A stretch of 64,000 bases of DNA from Cyprinodon diabolis (Eukaryota; Chordata; Actinopteri; Cyprinodontiformes; Cyprinodontidae): the NCBI GenBank assembly GCA_030533445.1, contig CM060065.1:24400974-24464973 (forward strand). Reading direction: 5' to 3'. Within the stretch, counting starts at the first letter, position 1. The number at the start of each line of letters is the position of its first letter. The notes beneath the pieces were generated by a model. It was not told the DNA's origin. It ran no database searches and saw nothing but the letters and a program-made list of their open reading frames with translations. Positions 12,258-56,338 of this stretch are shown piece after piece. The translations under genes and the position numbers were made by a program.

Positions 12258-43930
<31,673 letters not shown>

Positions 43931-44171
43931 TTTGAGACTGGTCCGGTGATGCCCTCAGCTCTGGGACGTGGAGCATATTAAAGGAACTGGGAGACGTGAT
44001 TTCTCCAGTCCATTACGTGAGCGACGTTACTGCAAGGGTTGAAAATCTGCACTCATATTTAGCTGAAGCCGCAGCGGCGACAGCGGAGCGACTCACTTCC
44101 GCCCAAACCCCTTCAAAATAAAACGCCGTTTCAAAATAAAACTTCGTTCAAAAATAAAATCTCAACTGAAC

Positions 44172-44779
44172 CAGGAGCGTAGCCATAACATTTTCAAAAG
44201 GGTGACCAGGCAATAACCAATGTACACTGAAGGGTGGCCGAAAGCGGATCGGCCCCAGAACCTTAGGGTCAATCTATACTGATCCAACGAACACCCATAT
44301 TTTCCAAATAAAGACAAACTATACTTTCCTACAGCCTTTGTTTTGGGTGTTCTGGGTTGAACATCTTTTCCATTCTCATTACTTACCTACTTTTGTCAAT
44401 AATCATTCTGTATAAAATTTAAATTTACAAGTACTAATATCTAAGTTTTTATTAGATTATTTATCTATGATTTAACTGAGGACTGACTTGCATTTTCTCT
44501 TTACCCTATATAACACTAAATCTAGTTCTGAAAAGAGCATGAATTCTGTATTTATCATCTTTAATGATAGTATATTGATGTGCATAATTAACCACAGTGT
44601 TTTTGTGTCAAGTAATTGTTAATCTATGAAAAATTAAAATGTTTTGAATATTGAGAGTATTACTGCTGCCACTGTCAGTATTATGAGGAAAAAAATGGTA
44701 TGGGTGGCCACAGGGGTGGCCGATGATTGGGTAAGGGTGGCCATGGCGACCCCTGACCCCCCCTCTAGCTCCACCCCTG
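44172..44779. mobile_element. Probable non-autonomous hAT-like element upstream of dennd5a
   Basis: The left end CAGGAGCGTAGCC and the reversed right end CAGGGGTGGAGCTAG resemble the termini of a fish hAT-like family. The right half carries repeated GGGTGGCC motifs. The flanking 8-mers AACTGAAC and TACAGAAT match only partly, so the duplication is decayed. It begins about 240 bases upstream of the dennd5a start codon, next to the promoter. Confidence 0.5.
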
Positions 44780-47115
44780 TACAGAATTAAGTCAAATGTT
44801 TTGGGGGGGGGGTTTCTGACACGTTCCGTTCATATACCCGCTTAATTCTATGTAGATATTAGTAAATATCTCAGATCATTTGTCTGCTGAGTAATGATTA
44901 AAGTAGCCAAAATGTGGACGCAGGTACAATATGTAAGTAAACATTAATAGCTTCATATGGATATTTAAACCAAAACGTACCAGGTAAGTTAGGAACATTA
45001 ATAATGTACAATAGAATAATTTTGTCTCCTTAATGGTTGGAAAAAGAGAACTGCTCTTAAATTTTTTTTGTTTAATTATCCAATGTTAGCTGTCTAGATC
45101 AGTTTACAGCATCTGACCCAATATTAACAGCAAGACATTTAAAAAAGAATAACAGCTAATTTATTCAAACTCTTTTTTGCCCCGCTTTATTTGTTGAACC
45201 ATTTCGTAGGTTATAAAGATGCAAATTAATTTTTGACCTCAACTTTGTAGTATATAAATAATTGCTTACTGTTCTTGTTAGCTTTTTAGATATTTTCATT
45301 ATCATTTTTGTTTTGTCATATGTTTAAAGATGAACTATTGAGTAATATCATTCAGTTACAAAATGGCTTCTAACCTCTCTTAATATGATTTCAAAAGGAA
45401 AACACTTCAGTTGTGTCCCAAGGTTTCCAAACCCCCATAGAAAGGTTTTAAAGGAAGATAATAAGACAGGCTGCCAGGATTTCCCACAATTTCCCCAATA
45501 TGGCACAATAAAGGGATTTTCTATTCTATTCTAGGATTGCCTGAATGAGCCAATGTCACCGCCTGGTGGCACTATTCTATTATGGTTGCCTAAAATGTCC
45601 CGTCTCATATTAAGGGGTTGTCTTTTCCCACATATCAAGTTAAACACACATTTATAATATAAGTAAATTAGATGGTGCCTGAGTGAGGAGTTCATTCAAA
45701 CCTAAAACAAACACACAAAAAAAATCTCTTTGTAGGAAAGATTCTGTGTTAAATCAGACTTTAGAAAGATCAGTTTTCCTGGTTTAAAGTTTAGTCTGGG
45801 CGGAGAGTTGCAATCTTTTTTCTACAAAGCAATACACTGCTTAGCAGATATTACTGCCTTTCTATAATCAAAAAAGAATGAACTAAATGACAAATCATAT
45901 TTAATTAAGTTAAATGAATAAAAATGAAAATCAATATTCAGTGTCAAGTCTAAAACTTATGAACATGTATTAAAATCTACCTGCTTAAATTTCCTGTCAG
46001 ATGATGGAAAGTAATTGCTTGATTTTATTTGAAGATGGATAAGATTAATTTTCTTGTAATGTCCAGTGGGTTTTGACTATTACACATTTAAATAATTCAA
46101 ATTCCCATTTTTAAGTCACAATTAGTGCAGTAAACATCATGTTAAACAACAAAAAAGGAAATTTTTATCATAACTATATGCAATAGGTTACCAAGTTACA
46201 TAACGTAAATACAGACGGATACATCATCACGATGATGAACTGGAACCAGTAAAAGCAACAGATGGCTTTCCAGCCTCTGAGTACATCTCCACTCTGATGG
46301 ACTGTATTTTCTCTTAAGTTAAAAATACTGAGAGAAGAGGATCAATCATTGGAAGTTCTCTCAGTAAGAGAATCATTAACCTTTAAAAAGATACACTGAG
46401 GTCAAAGGACAACCTTTGAGGCAGAGAAGCCAAACCTGTCTTTAGTTAAAGCAGTACATCCATTTTCTTATTGATCACATCATTTTCAAAAAAAATAAAA
46501 TCAGAAAGATGTGACAAAGCATTGTGTTTGTGATATAGATAATTTAGATACACAAAAAAATAAATAAATATTAAGGAAGGTTGGGGATTTAAAGATGCTA
46601 CCATCGGAAGGTGTTATTCAGCTTAAATTAGGCGACCATTGTTCCACTAACTTTAAAGATGAATGTTTTACTACGCTTCAATAAGACACTCGTGGCACTG
46701 ATGCAGACAGCATATAAACATCTGAGCTGCAGCGAAACCATCAATATATCCTATTAGTAGTAGCACCTTTACTGGTCAAGACACAATTAAAATACCAGTG
46801 CCTTAAATAAAAACAAATACAATCTAATTTCTCTGTTAGAAGATGTGCCAGAATAAGCAACAGGAGTCAGAAAAGAAAAAAAAAATCTGCATAGAAGCAG
46901 ACAAGTTGACATTTTTGTTAACATGAGGAAAAAGCCACCAAAACATGCATTTTGTGGTCAGTGCGTGTTACGACTTCTTCGCCAACAGCACGCAAGCAGC
47001 TGCCAGTCTGACTGAAACAGAAGCAGCCGCTACGACGGCTGTGTGTTCCTGAACCGAGCAAAATGGGACGTCAGGACCAGCCAGCGAATGAGATGCTGAA
47101 TTTGTCGGAAGAGTT
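44780..47115 (-). other. Intergenic sequence and probable tmem41b 3' UTR
   Basis: AT-rich and non-coding. A LINE 3' tail (CACAATTTCCCCAATATGGC followed by ATTCTATTCT) lies at about 45487-45535 on plus. A minus-strand AATAAA candidate at 46024-46029 would give tmem41b a 3' UTR of about 1.1 kb. Confidence 0.4.
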
Positions 47116-49355
47116 CTACTCGAGTTTCTGCTGCAACTTCTTCTGGAAGCAGACGGGCAAGATGGAGAGCACGGCGAGGATCCCGAGCACAGCCAGGGAG
47201 TTCCAGGACACAGCCTCGCCGGCGGTGGTGAGCTTGTACAGCGTTGTTCCAGCATTGATCGCCACAAAGGACGGTGGCGCCACCCCTAAGATAAACATAT
47301 ATAAACACAGGTGAGTCAGTAACAACCGATCTCACCAACAGTAAAATAAAACAAAAAGCACTTAGGACTTTACCGAGGAAGGTGCCGACAAAGAACACCC
47401 CCAAAGGCACATTGATGACAGGCGAGGTAATGTTAATGAACCAGTTAGGAAGAAAGGGGGTTATCCTCAGGAATATGATGTAATTGATTAAATGATCTCT
47501 GTGTTTGTCAACCTGCCAAAAAAAAAAAAATGTGATGCAACAAAACAGACTAGTGACAAACCCTACATCCTTTAGCTTTACAGTAGAAATAACATGAAAA
47601 GACTTAACAGCTTCACTGCATCTGCATAGAGCTAAAGTTGCTTGATCTAAACAATATTTAAAGTCCAAAATTCCCAGTTGAAGTTCTTTTTTTTTCCTTC
47701 TCGAAAGCAGAGCCTGAAGTTCACCTAAAACATGTCCTGAAATATTTGCATCTACACCTTCAGAGGTTCCTTAAAAGTGCATATTTATATTTTTATTATT
47801 ACCTGTTGGGACCATTTCTGTGCTCGCTCTGTGAGGTATTTGTAAACCACAGGTCTGCCCACCAGATATGACAACATGTAGCAGAAGGAAGCTCCAAGGC
47901 CAGAGCACTGTCAGGATATTAGACACATGATGAAATATTAACACATGGTCGGGAAACCTCACAGCTTGCGTTAAAAATGAACAAAACTTGGGAAAGAAAA
48001 AAAAACACAAAATAACATTGTTAGAACAAAACCCTCCCTAAGATAAAAATAACAACATATTAGTGCACCGTCTATCTTTAACCAGCAGCTATATAATCAG
48101 TAGTAGCACTGTTATTTAGAAACCAGACCATGTCGCTCCAAAGAAGACACAGAGGCCTTTGGGTTTTCGCACTTTAACCACAGCTGTCACTTGTCATGAA
48201 CACATTTATGAATTTATTTTTTGCACACATCATAGAATGTAGAAAAACTAAAGTGATTAAGGTACAAGTCATGTCACAGTTTTTAAGGTTTGGATGTTCA
48301 ATTCAAATGTCTACAGAGATATGAAGAAAAAGATAACACTTTAATTCTATTTAGATTATTCTGGATGTAACGTTACATTAATTAGGTTGCCACTGTCAAA
48401 TAGTGACAGTTTCAGTTTCGTTTTTTCACCTTTTGGTTACTCACCAAGCAGACTAAGAAAAGAGCCAGATGGAAAGGGTAAAGGTAACCAGACAGGATGC
48501 TTAGGAAAATAGATCCAGGTATGGCAAACGTCTGGAGGCTGAGAGGAGGGTTAAGGTGAACAACTTTACAAATACATCAGGCACACAAAAAAAAGACTTT
48601 CTGATAAGCGTTATAGGTCACAAAGTTCCAATCAATATTCAATCAAATGCTGCCATGAAACAAGCAAAATCCAACAAAAACAATATCAATGAATGGTTGC
48701 TCTTTGCCAAAATAGGGAAAAGTGATATTGACAAGTTAAAAGAAAACAATGTTTTTTGTTTTTTTTCTCTTAATTCAAGGATACAAAACATAGGTTGCAA
48801 AGTAAGCCACCAACACCTCGGTGTAGTATGTGTCCTTGTATTTGGACAACACTGTTCCTAAAGCTTTGGCATCATCCATGTCTTTAGGTATCTTGATCTT
48901 TTCCATTTCATCCCTGTATTAAAAAAAAAAAAGAGAGAGAGAGAGAACTCTGATTCAGAAGAAAGCATTAAATCCCCATTTTAGACAAACAAAACTGTCA
49001 CTTTTACTGCGACTACTCAAGTTGTTGACAATTTTCCCATAAATGAGGTAAAAAGTGAAGACGTTGCTTGTAACATCCCCCTCAGTTTAAGAAATCACAT
49101 AACTTCCAAATTTTTCTTTTCATCTAGTTGTGAAACAGTAGATATGGACCCATTAATGGAAGATACGAGCATTAAAATACCACTTAAGATAGATTAAAAG
49201 TCTAACATTTATTTCAGGAGAAAACAAAGAACATATTTATTATGCTTTTCACCCTAAAGAAGGCTCTGATTATTCATATAGCATTAACTGATCAATAAAG
49301 CACTAAACAAAACAAAAAAGAAATGACAGAGAAAATCTGAAAAGTAGAACTTCTG

Positions 49356-49387
<32 letters not shown>

Positions 49388-51883
49388 ACTGCCACCTCCT
49401 CCACAAATTACCAATCCACAGATGGCTGAAGCAAACAGCAACTTACTCTTGAAGCTCTGGGAAGTTTCTGTAGACCAGGTACATGACTGAGGCAGAGCAG
49501 GCAAATATTGACACCAGGATCAACAGAGACATACGCGTTGATCCTCCTATACTTTGTTGAGCCTCTGTAAGAAAAAGTAAGGAAATGGTAAATGATAACT
49601 AACTCTTCATATAATTGTAATGTTTATGTTAAAAGTATACAAAATTCCTCCCTGAGAGTTTTGTGAAACATGTTTGTGTGTTTTGCATCACTTCTTGAAG
49701 CCCCTAAGGGAGCTCTGCCTCATATGGGACAGTCTCTTGCTCTTGCTGTTGCAGTCTATTTAATAAAGGTTTTAAAAATGTGTAGAAAAGATCATAATAT
49801 TTAAGAACAATCCAAGGATTAAAATTAAATGCAAATTATTAAAAGAAAAACATAAACAATGAGGGCTAAAAAGTGCAAACCTGATGTTATTTTTTAATGC
49901 CTAGTTTCTCTGACACTTTATTTAAACTCATAAACATAACATTAAAAGCTATTTAGCCAACCGAATGTCTGGCTGAATGAGTGGAGCATCTCTGGCTTTC
50001 AGACTAGCGGCAGACAGCAATGCACCCACTAAGCCTGGTTAACTAGATTTTAAGAGCTTAAACAATGATACATTTTGTATTAACATTATAAACACCTTTA
50101 ATAAATCCACATAATTTGATCAAATGTGTATACCTCTTTAATACTCTTTAATTTGAACCTAAATATAACCATACAAAAAGGCAGATGAAGCTCAGATCTG
50201 CCCTGAATGTTACGGAAGAGGATTAGGGCCACTGAAAAGAATTTTAAAAAGTTAACTGATTTCTAAATTTTATTTCAGTTTAATATGAGAAAAAGTCAAA
50301 ATTCTGAGAAAAAAAAAAGTCAAAAATTCTGAGAAAAAAAGGCAGAATTTTGAGAAAAAAATGTACAATTCTGAGAACCAAATGAACAATTCAGAAAAAA
50401 AAAGTCACAATTCTGAGAAAAAAAAGTCCCAAAAAGGTCACAGTTCTGAGATTAAAGTCATAAATCTGAGATTTAAGTCACAATTCTGAGATTAAAGTCA
50501 CAATGCTGAGGTTATTTTTTTCCCATATTAAACTGAAATAAAATAAAAAAATCAGTTAACTTTTTTTCCTAATCCTCCTCTGTAGAATGTAGACAGACTA
50601 ATAAGAATATATTTACAGTCCATAACAGTTTGTCTTACTTTAAAAAGAGTGAAACTTAGTAGTAAGTAGTAGATTTTGTTATCTGGATTGTGTCAGATGG
50701 ACATTTAGACAATAGCCAAACACTTCAAGAAATAGTTTTCTTCTGGGTTTGTTTTAAGTAAGAAATTGTTATTTAAGAAGGATATCAAATAAATATGCCC
50801 TTCACGGATAGAGCATGATTGCGATTTTAAGAAGACCACTGTTCAATTCACATTTCTTTAAAATCCTCATAGATTTGGACTTAGGTCTGTAAAGGGAACA
50901 ACTGCATTAATCAATACATCATTTGCAAATATTAACCAACTTTCTTTATTTTTCTTTTTTTTTCTTCAAACTTTAAGGTCTCATCTACTTAATTTTGAAA
51001 TAGCCTGCAGACATGATTTTGAGTCTGGAATAATATATAATTGGTTAGCAAAAATGCATAAACAGTGCATGACAGTGGGGGATATCACTATCCTTTACAG
51101 ATGAAACTGAAATGATCTGTTATATACAATATACTGTTGTAATTTCTTTCATGAGGGTAAAACGTAGGTAATCTATGCAATTCAGGGAATATTTGTTCAC
51201 TCTAATTTCTAACAATCTTTAGAGATTTCAGGCAAAAATTCCAATAATACATCTGCTATACAGCTGTTGGGGTAAATCCATTTACCCAGCTCAGTGTACT
51301 CAAAACAAATTACAAGAGATGACGAGCAAAAGCATTAGTGTACTGTCCTAAATCAGGATCAAATGTGACAGAACTAGTTTTAGTATGTTTTTACTAAAAC
51401 ACACCAATATTTAGGTCAATGTACGTTGAAAGACGAATGTTTGTTGAATTTATTTACGCATAGAATCTAAAACCCGGGCGTGTTTTAGATGTTAATATAT
51501 TTTAAGGATTTTTTTATGTCCCTAATGTGAAGAGACGGCGTTATTACCACCGTTTCCCTGCTGAACTTATTTTTGGTCGTGATGCTATCAAGCTAACCAT
51601 GGGAGTTTTCTCTTTAGGTTAATTTCAGCTAGCTTACTTTGACTAACATTAGTTCCTGGTCTTTAACACAGGTCGACCTCCATGTAAACAATAAGATATG
51701 TTACTTAATCGGGAGGTTTTGTTAATAAGTATTCATTTCATCTCCCCATAACTCAGCAGCTAGCCTCTATAGGAGCATACTACCTTTCAAAAGCCGAGAG
51801 TCGCAGTCGCTGGACTTCACTTCCGCCTTCCCTAAAGAGGACATATTGTTCATATCTCGTACATCTCTCCGCTTCTTTGCCAT
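47116..51883 (-). CDS. tmem41b: TMEM41B, ER lipid scramblase of the VTT/DedA family
   Basis: Complete: seven coding exons, 51883-51784, 49564-49447, 48913-48785, 48538-48445, 47907-47803, 47512-47374 and 47285-47116, all in phase, 284 residues (human 291). Order: a variable hydrophilic N-terminus (MAKKRRDVRDMNNMSSLGKA); the first membrane segment STRMSLLILVSIFACSASV; KIPKDMDDAKALGTVLSKYK; FAIPGSIFLSILSGYLYPF; CSGLGASFCYMLSYLVGRPV; the reentrant-loop region FLRITPFLPNWFINITSP, holding the conserved Arg and Pro residues of the VTT domain; and the C-terminal KKLQQKLE. The protein moves phospholipids across the ER bilayer and supports autophagosome formation and lipoprotein export; it is also a known host factor for several RNA viruses. 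The exon 3 donor (GTATCC) is weak but phase and homology demand it. Transcribed away from ipo7. Confidence 0.95.
49358..49383. repeat. Poly(T) tract
   Basis: An uninterrupted T run of about 25 bases in a tmem41b intron, about 65 bases past the exon ending at 49447. Possibly the tail of a minus-strand retroelement, but no body is recognised. Confidence 0.6.
50213..50582. repeat. Foldback element with internal minisatellite
   Basis: The left arm (GAGGATTAGG ... GTTAACTGATTT ... TTTCAGTTTAATATG, 50213-50290) is the inverse of the right arm (50517-50582). The loop holds roughly ten imperfect units of about 20 bases built on AAGTCACAATTCTGAGA. Known as a recurring pattern in fish genomes; no coding. 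It lies in the first tmem41b intron. Confidence 0.75.
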
Positions 51884-52080
51884 ATTATACAGCTGTTGCT
51901 AAAATAAATATTCAGTTTCTCGATTAGTAAATCGACAACAGCCCCCCGGCGCTCAGTGTCACCGGGTATGGTGACAGGCAGCCTGCTGACACTTTACACT
52001 GAGCGATCTTTTACCTCTGCGCTGCACTGAGGGCTGCAAACACAGCGTCACCTGAAGTAGCGCCCCCTACCGGAACACAG
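51884..52080 (-). promoter_or_regulatory. tmem41b promoter region with CTCF-like site
   Basis: CpG-bearing sequence directly upstream of the start codon. On the minus strand at 52058-52073 it reads CCGGTAGGGGGCGCTA, a near-consensus CTCF core. No TATA box is seen, as expected for a housekeeping gene. Confidence 0.5.
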
Positions 52081-52261
52081 TAGCTCTTCAGCTTTTCATG
52101 AATGAAAGTTTTCAAAATCTGTTTTAATTTCTTCCTGCGTTTACCTTTTTTAAAATGTTGGACAACAGATAAAATAGTAAAAATACAAAATAGAACCTGA
52201 CAATAAATGACTTAATGTATGCATAATTGACTCTGAATGTTTGGCCAATAATTAGATTCTA

Positions 52262-52310
52262 CTCTAATAAAAACATACTTTATTGATCCTGATGGTAAAT
52301 TAAATCTTTT
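52262..52310 (-). mobile_element. LINE 3' tail, minus orientation
   Basis: ACTTTATTGATCCTGATGG is the reverse complement of a CATCAGGATCAATAAAGT L2-type tail. Only the last few dozen bases are recognisable. Confidence 0.5.
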
Positions 52311-54589
52311 TTTGAAAGGCACCAAAAGCCAGTTAAGAATCAATATGCACTGTTCATACTGTACCAACAGAAAAAAAAATGAATGCTTTCCAAACAAATT
52401 ACCAGACCAGGTATCCATAAAGCCCTTACTAATGGCTCTACACATATTTATATATTTATATTGGCTAAATTATTTCAAGTGACTGTTGAGTTCTGGAGTT
52501 TCTAACAAGGTACAGTAAGTCAGACTAATTTATGTTAAATACACTTAATTAATCAAATAGACATGACCCTCAGGGTGCTGCCTGCTTTGCCTAAATGAAA
52601 GTATGTTTGTTGAAGCAAGCGGATGATGCAGGGTGTGCTGATAGCTTCTTGTTTTCTTGCTCAAGTGAACCAACAGTGGCCCTTCATGAAGTGGAATGTC
52701 AGGGCAACAGGGGTATAGTCACAGAGGACTATTGGTTTTATTTTGTACCACAACAAGGCAGGGGGTCTTCCAAATCACTGTAACTGTCCCCTGGGTCACA
52801 CTTAGTTTGAAGAAGTGCTGAAGAATCCCACAGACCTGCTCTGCACAGGCTATCAGGACTCTGGAGCTGGCATCATCTAGACCTTGTGAGTTATTGTGAT
52901 AGTTGCCTCTTTACTAGACTTCTAGAGTCCGACAGGTGGAAGGAGGAAGGAGCAGCACCAGCTTCGGTTGTGTTTTAGAACAAGTGCATAAAAGAGGGCG
53001 GGTCCATGGCATAGGTGGAAGATAAAGCATATGAGGTGCGAGAGGGAAGCCTTGTATTAAAGCAGGGTGGGATGTCTGTTTGACTGTGGGAAGGAGAGAA
53101 AGGTGCTGAGCTTGTCCAGAACTTAATGAAGAAAGAGTTCAGATCATTGTTTCTGTCTCCATCTGTCTGATTCTCCTTTGTGAAGCCTGTAGCCTTCTGA
53201 GAATTAATGCTTTCTTAATTGATTGCAATTGGATTTTCTAAGGATTTTGAAGTGCATTTTAGGCACAGGGTGGATAAGATATGTGTATGTAAATTTACAT
53301 TTATAAACAATGAAAATAAATCTAAAACATAATTTGGCATTTTTTATACTATATGCACAGAAAAACAAATTTATTTAAGCTTTTAATCTTATTTTAAAGA
53401 CAGAGACAGGTTTTAAAGCCACAAAAACTTTCTTGCTAAGCAGCAAACATACAGAACATTTTGAGAGATTTAGCAAATGCTACAGGATGAGATAGGTTAT
53501 GTCTTTATGAAAGAAAGACTTGTATCAAGTATTGGATGTAGAATCACCAACAATTTTGTCTTGAATAATTGTTCAAAAAGGTTTAGGGTGTAACAATCAC
53601 AGATATATGTACATCATAATCTGGTACTTCAATATTTCTTCGACATGGTGTTTCACAATCAACAGAAACATCCAATGCTGCAAAACACTTGTTATCTGAC
53701 AGCAGATTGATTGCTGCGATGGTATATACAGATTAGAGCCACTGTCCTATAGTTTGTAGCTACACCAACCTTGGTATCTCGTCATTTTTTTTTTCAGAAT
53801 TTCTTAAAACTGGCCCTAACTAATTCCTAAGCCACATTTTGAAAATATCAAAGAAAGTCAAGAGTTTTCTCTGACGCTTTATAAACCCAATGCTGTCTCA
53901 TCTGTGGGAGACCTCAAATAAAGAAACAAAGCAGAAAAACAACGAACAAAAAAAAGACAGCTCTGAAGATAGGCAATTTATGCAGATAATGGAAATAAAA
54001 CAAGTAAAAATGTATTGCAACAGATAAAAAAAAAACTAGGAAAAATATAGTATAACATTCCTATCTAATTTCCATCCATCCATCAATTATGAAATGCATT
54101 GCTAAAAAAGTTGTGAAGATGTAATGCCACATATTCATGAACGAATACAAGAAGACAACTTGTTAACAATCTAATTCAGAGACATTTGCATGACACAAAA
54201 CAAATTAAAAATGTTTAAATTAGAAAAAAGGCACAAAAAATAATTTAAAAGGTGATGACAGAACAAAATATCACCACAAACCATTCACAATAAAAACAGA
54301 AAATAATAAGCATACATTTTTTATTAGGTGTGTTGTTTCCTGGACTGTTTGCTGGATGTCTTGTTCCAGTCTACAATAAAATGGGATAAATACATTTAAA
54401 AGGAGGTTGGTCTGGTGTCTGTTTATATGAAAACAGTCTTTTAGTCTTATAGACTGTGTAGAAGCAAAAATCTAATATTTAAAATGTCTAATACTACCTA
54501 CACATGTGCACGGAATAGTAAAAGTAAATGTAGCTGAACCAGCTGCTAATAATTCAGATATATTTTCTGAATGATTTGCTATATCTGAC
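52311..54589. other. Intergenic sequence, nothing identified
   Basis: AT-rich with a more GC-balanced patch at 52560-53120. That patch may be an old repeat, but I cannot place it in a family. No coding or RNA gene recognised. Confidence 0.4.
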
Positions 54590-55260
54590 TTATTAGCAGC
54601 TAGTCTGAATGCAAGAGGAGGTTAGACCAGACAGGGTGGTGGGCTGTACATATTCCAAAGCAGTTTTAGAAAGTATACAGGGAGAAAGAAATGATAGAGA
54701 AGATTTAGTATTAGAAATCAAGCACAGTCTATTCAGATTATATAGGGGTGGCATTGATATTTGGTTATTTTGGGTTCCGGCACATGAAGGTGTAAACGGC
54801 AATGTAAAGCAGACATATTGGCAAAAAGGGGTTTAGAGGGAAATATAACCATTACAATTCCTTTTGGGAAAGGGGAAGGTAAATCACTTATTAAGAGTAA
54901 AGAAATGGAAAAATGGCAAAAGAGATGGAATGAAGATAAGAAAGGAAGATGATTATATAAGGTACAAAAATCAGTATTAAATAGAATCATTAATGAGAGA
55001 AACAGAAGTGAAGGAGTAATAATAATCAAATTAAGAGTGGGTCATACCGATTTAAATGACAATTTATATTTAATAGGGAGGAAAAATAATGATAAAGTGA
55101 AGGGTGTGGAGAAAAATAAATTGTAAAACATGTATTGATGAACTGTAAAACTTATGAACATGAAAGGGAGAAATTAAGAACGATGGTTGCAAGGACAGGC
55201 CAAGAATGGAGTCTTAAAGGAATATTGGGAAATTAAGGAAATATAAAGGATATTCACAGA
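54590..55260 (+). pseudogene. LINE remnant: RNase H-like segment and zinc-knuckle tail, frameshifted
   Basis: The plus strand encodes VLESIQGERNDREDLVLEIK and GGIDIWLFWVPAHEGVNGN, the pattern of the RNase H domain of I-clade-type non-LTR retrotransposons (the VPAHxGxxGN block). After frame changes come VGHTDLNDNLYLIGRK and HVLMNCKTYEHEREKLR, resembling the Cys/His tail after RNase H. Several stops and frame changes make it dead, and the 5' part is missing. Confidence 0.7.
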
Positions 55261-55283
55261 TTAAGGAAAGCATTATTTATTTA

Positions 55284-55995
55284 CAGTGGTGTCAAAAGTA
55301 CACACATTTGTTACTTAAGTAGAAGTATAGATACTGCAGTTTAAAACACTGGTAAAAGTTGAAGTATCAACTTGACCTTTTTACTCATGTAAAAGTGAAA
55401 AAGTATGTGCTCCAAAAACTACTTAAAGTATAAAGGTATAAAGTAACCTTTAAAAAAAAAACAGCCAGATGCCACTATATGCCACTATATATATTTTGAA
55501 AAATTCTTTGAGATCGGGCCAAGGATGAGGGAGGTCTCCATCTCCCGATACGCTCTCGCCTGTGTCCGACCTTTCAGACATTTCAACATCTTTTTCTAAA
55601 TCTGACATTGTAGCATGGCATAGACAATTCACGTGTGCAGTTTGAAGAACACCTGCTTGCTTCTGATGATTTCCTTTAGATAACCAATAAGTGTTTGCGT
55701 TCCATGACTGATTCAATTACACTAGTTTTCACTAGATGTGGATGGAGCCAATGATCTGCATTGGGTGGCGCACATGACGAGAAATAAATATTTATAAACA
55801 TTAAATCGAAGCTAAGAGTAACCAGTAATGTTTTAAAAATGTAAGCAATATAAAGTACAGATACTTGTGTGAAAATGTAATGAGTAGAAGTCAGAAGTCG
55901 GAAGAAAAATAAGTAATGGAGTAAAGTATAGATACCTAAAAAGTGTACATAAGTACAGTAACAAAGTATTTGTACTTCGTTACTCGACACTTCTG
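55284..55995. mobile_element. Non-autonomous hAT element with perfect 8-bp target duplication
   Basis: The left end CAGTGGTGTCAAAAGTAC and reversed right end CAGAAGTGTCGAGTAACG bound 712 bases, flanked by TTTATTTA at 55276-55283 and 55996-56003. Subterminal AAGTAGAAGTATAGATAC and TAACAAAGTATTTGTACT repeats are typical of a very common fish element. The minus strand still encodes a fragment (MSDLEKDVEMSERSDTGES to about HPWPDLKEFF) like the start of a hAT transposase just before its BED finger; the rest is deleted. Confidence 0.85.
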
Positions 55996-56066
55996 TTTAT
56001 TTATCTACAGAATACAAAATCAAAAAATAGAATTTGATGTAAGGTAATGTTGCTACACACTCATGT

Positions 56067-56160
56067 ACAGTAGGTGGCGGTATGGACCTTAAAGTTGCTT
56101 GCGATCCGCCATATTAGAAAAGAAGAAGAAGAAGCTATCTAAACTACAACTCCCACATTT
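56067..56160 (+). promoter_or_regulatory. ipo7 upstream promoter: fish repeat with YY1-like site plus ZNF143-like motif
   Basis: AGTAGGTGGCGGTATGGACC, CTTAAAGTTGCTTGCGAT, CCGCCATATT and AGAAGAAGAAG follow one another at 56067-56136. This arrangement recurs as a dispersed repeat in many teleost genomes (from memory). CCGCCATATT (56106-56115) is the reverse of a YY1 core. At 56142-56158 AACTACAACTCCCACAT matches the ZNF143/SBS motif. Together they lie about 180-270 bases upstream of the ipo7 start codon. Confidence 0.6.
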
Positions 56161-56338
56161 TTTCAGCTGTAGCCGGATGCTCTTGTTACACAAATTTGGC
56201 GCTGATCTATCCGGGTACTTCATTCACTGCTTCCTTTCGCGCCGGGTAGCCGGAGAGCCGTGCGTCCATGTGCGCAGTGACTGGGAATTGATAGACCTCT
56301 GAGATATTAAAATCCGAGCCGCAAACAGAGTTTTCGCG

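Noticed and set aside
50280..50520. CRISPR-like array of regularly spaced repeats
   Set aside because: The units are imperfect and contiguous without unique spacers, the arms are inverted and the genome is vertebrate; it is a minisatellite inside a foldback element.
52560..53120. A possible unlisted gene in the GC-balanced intergenic patch
   Set aside because: Only a 62-codon frame is present, with no domain, splice pattern or known homology; an old repeat is as likely.
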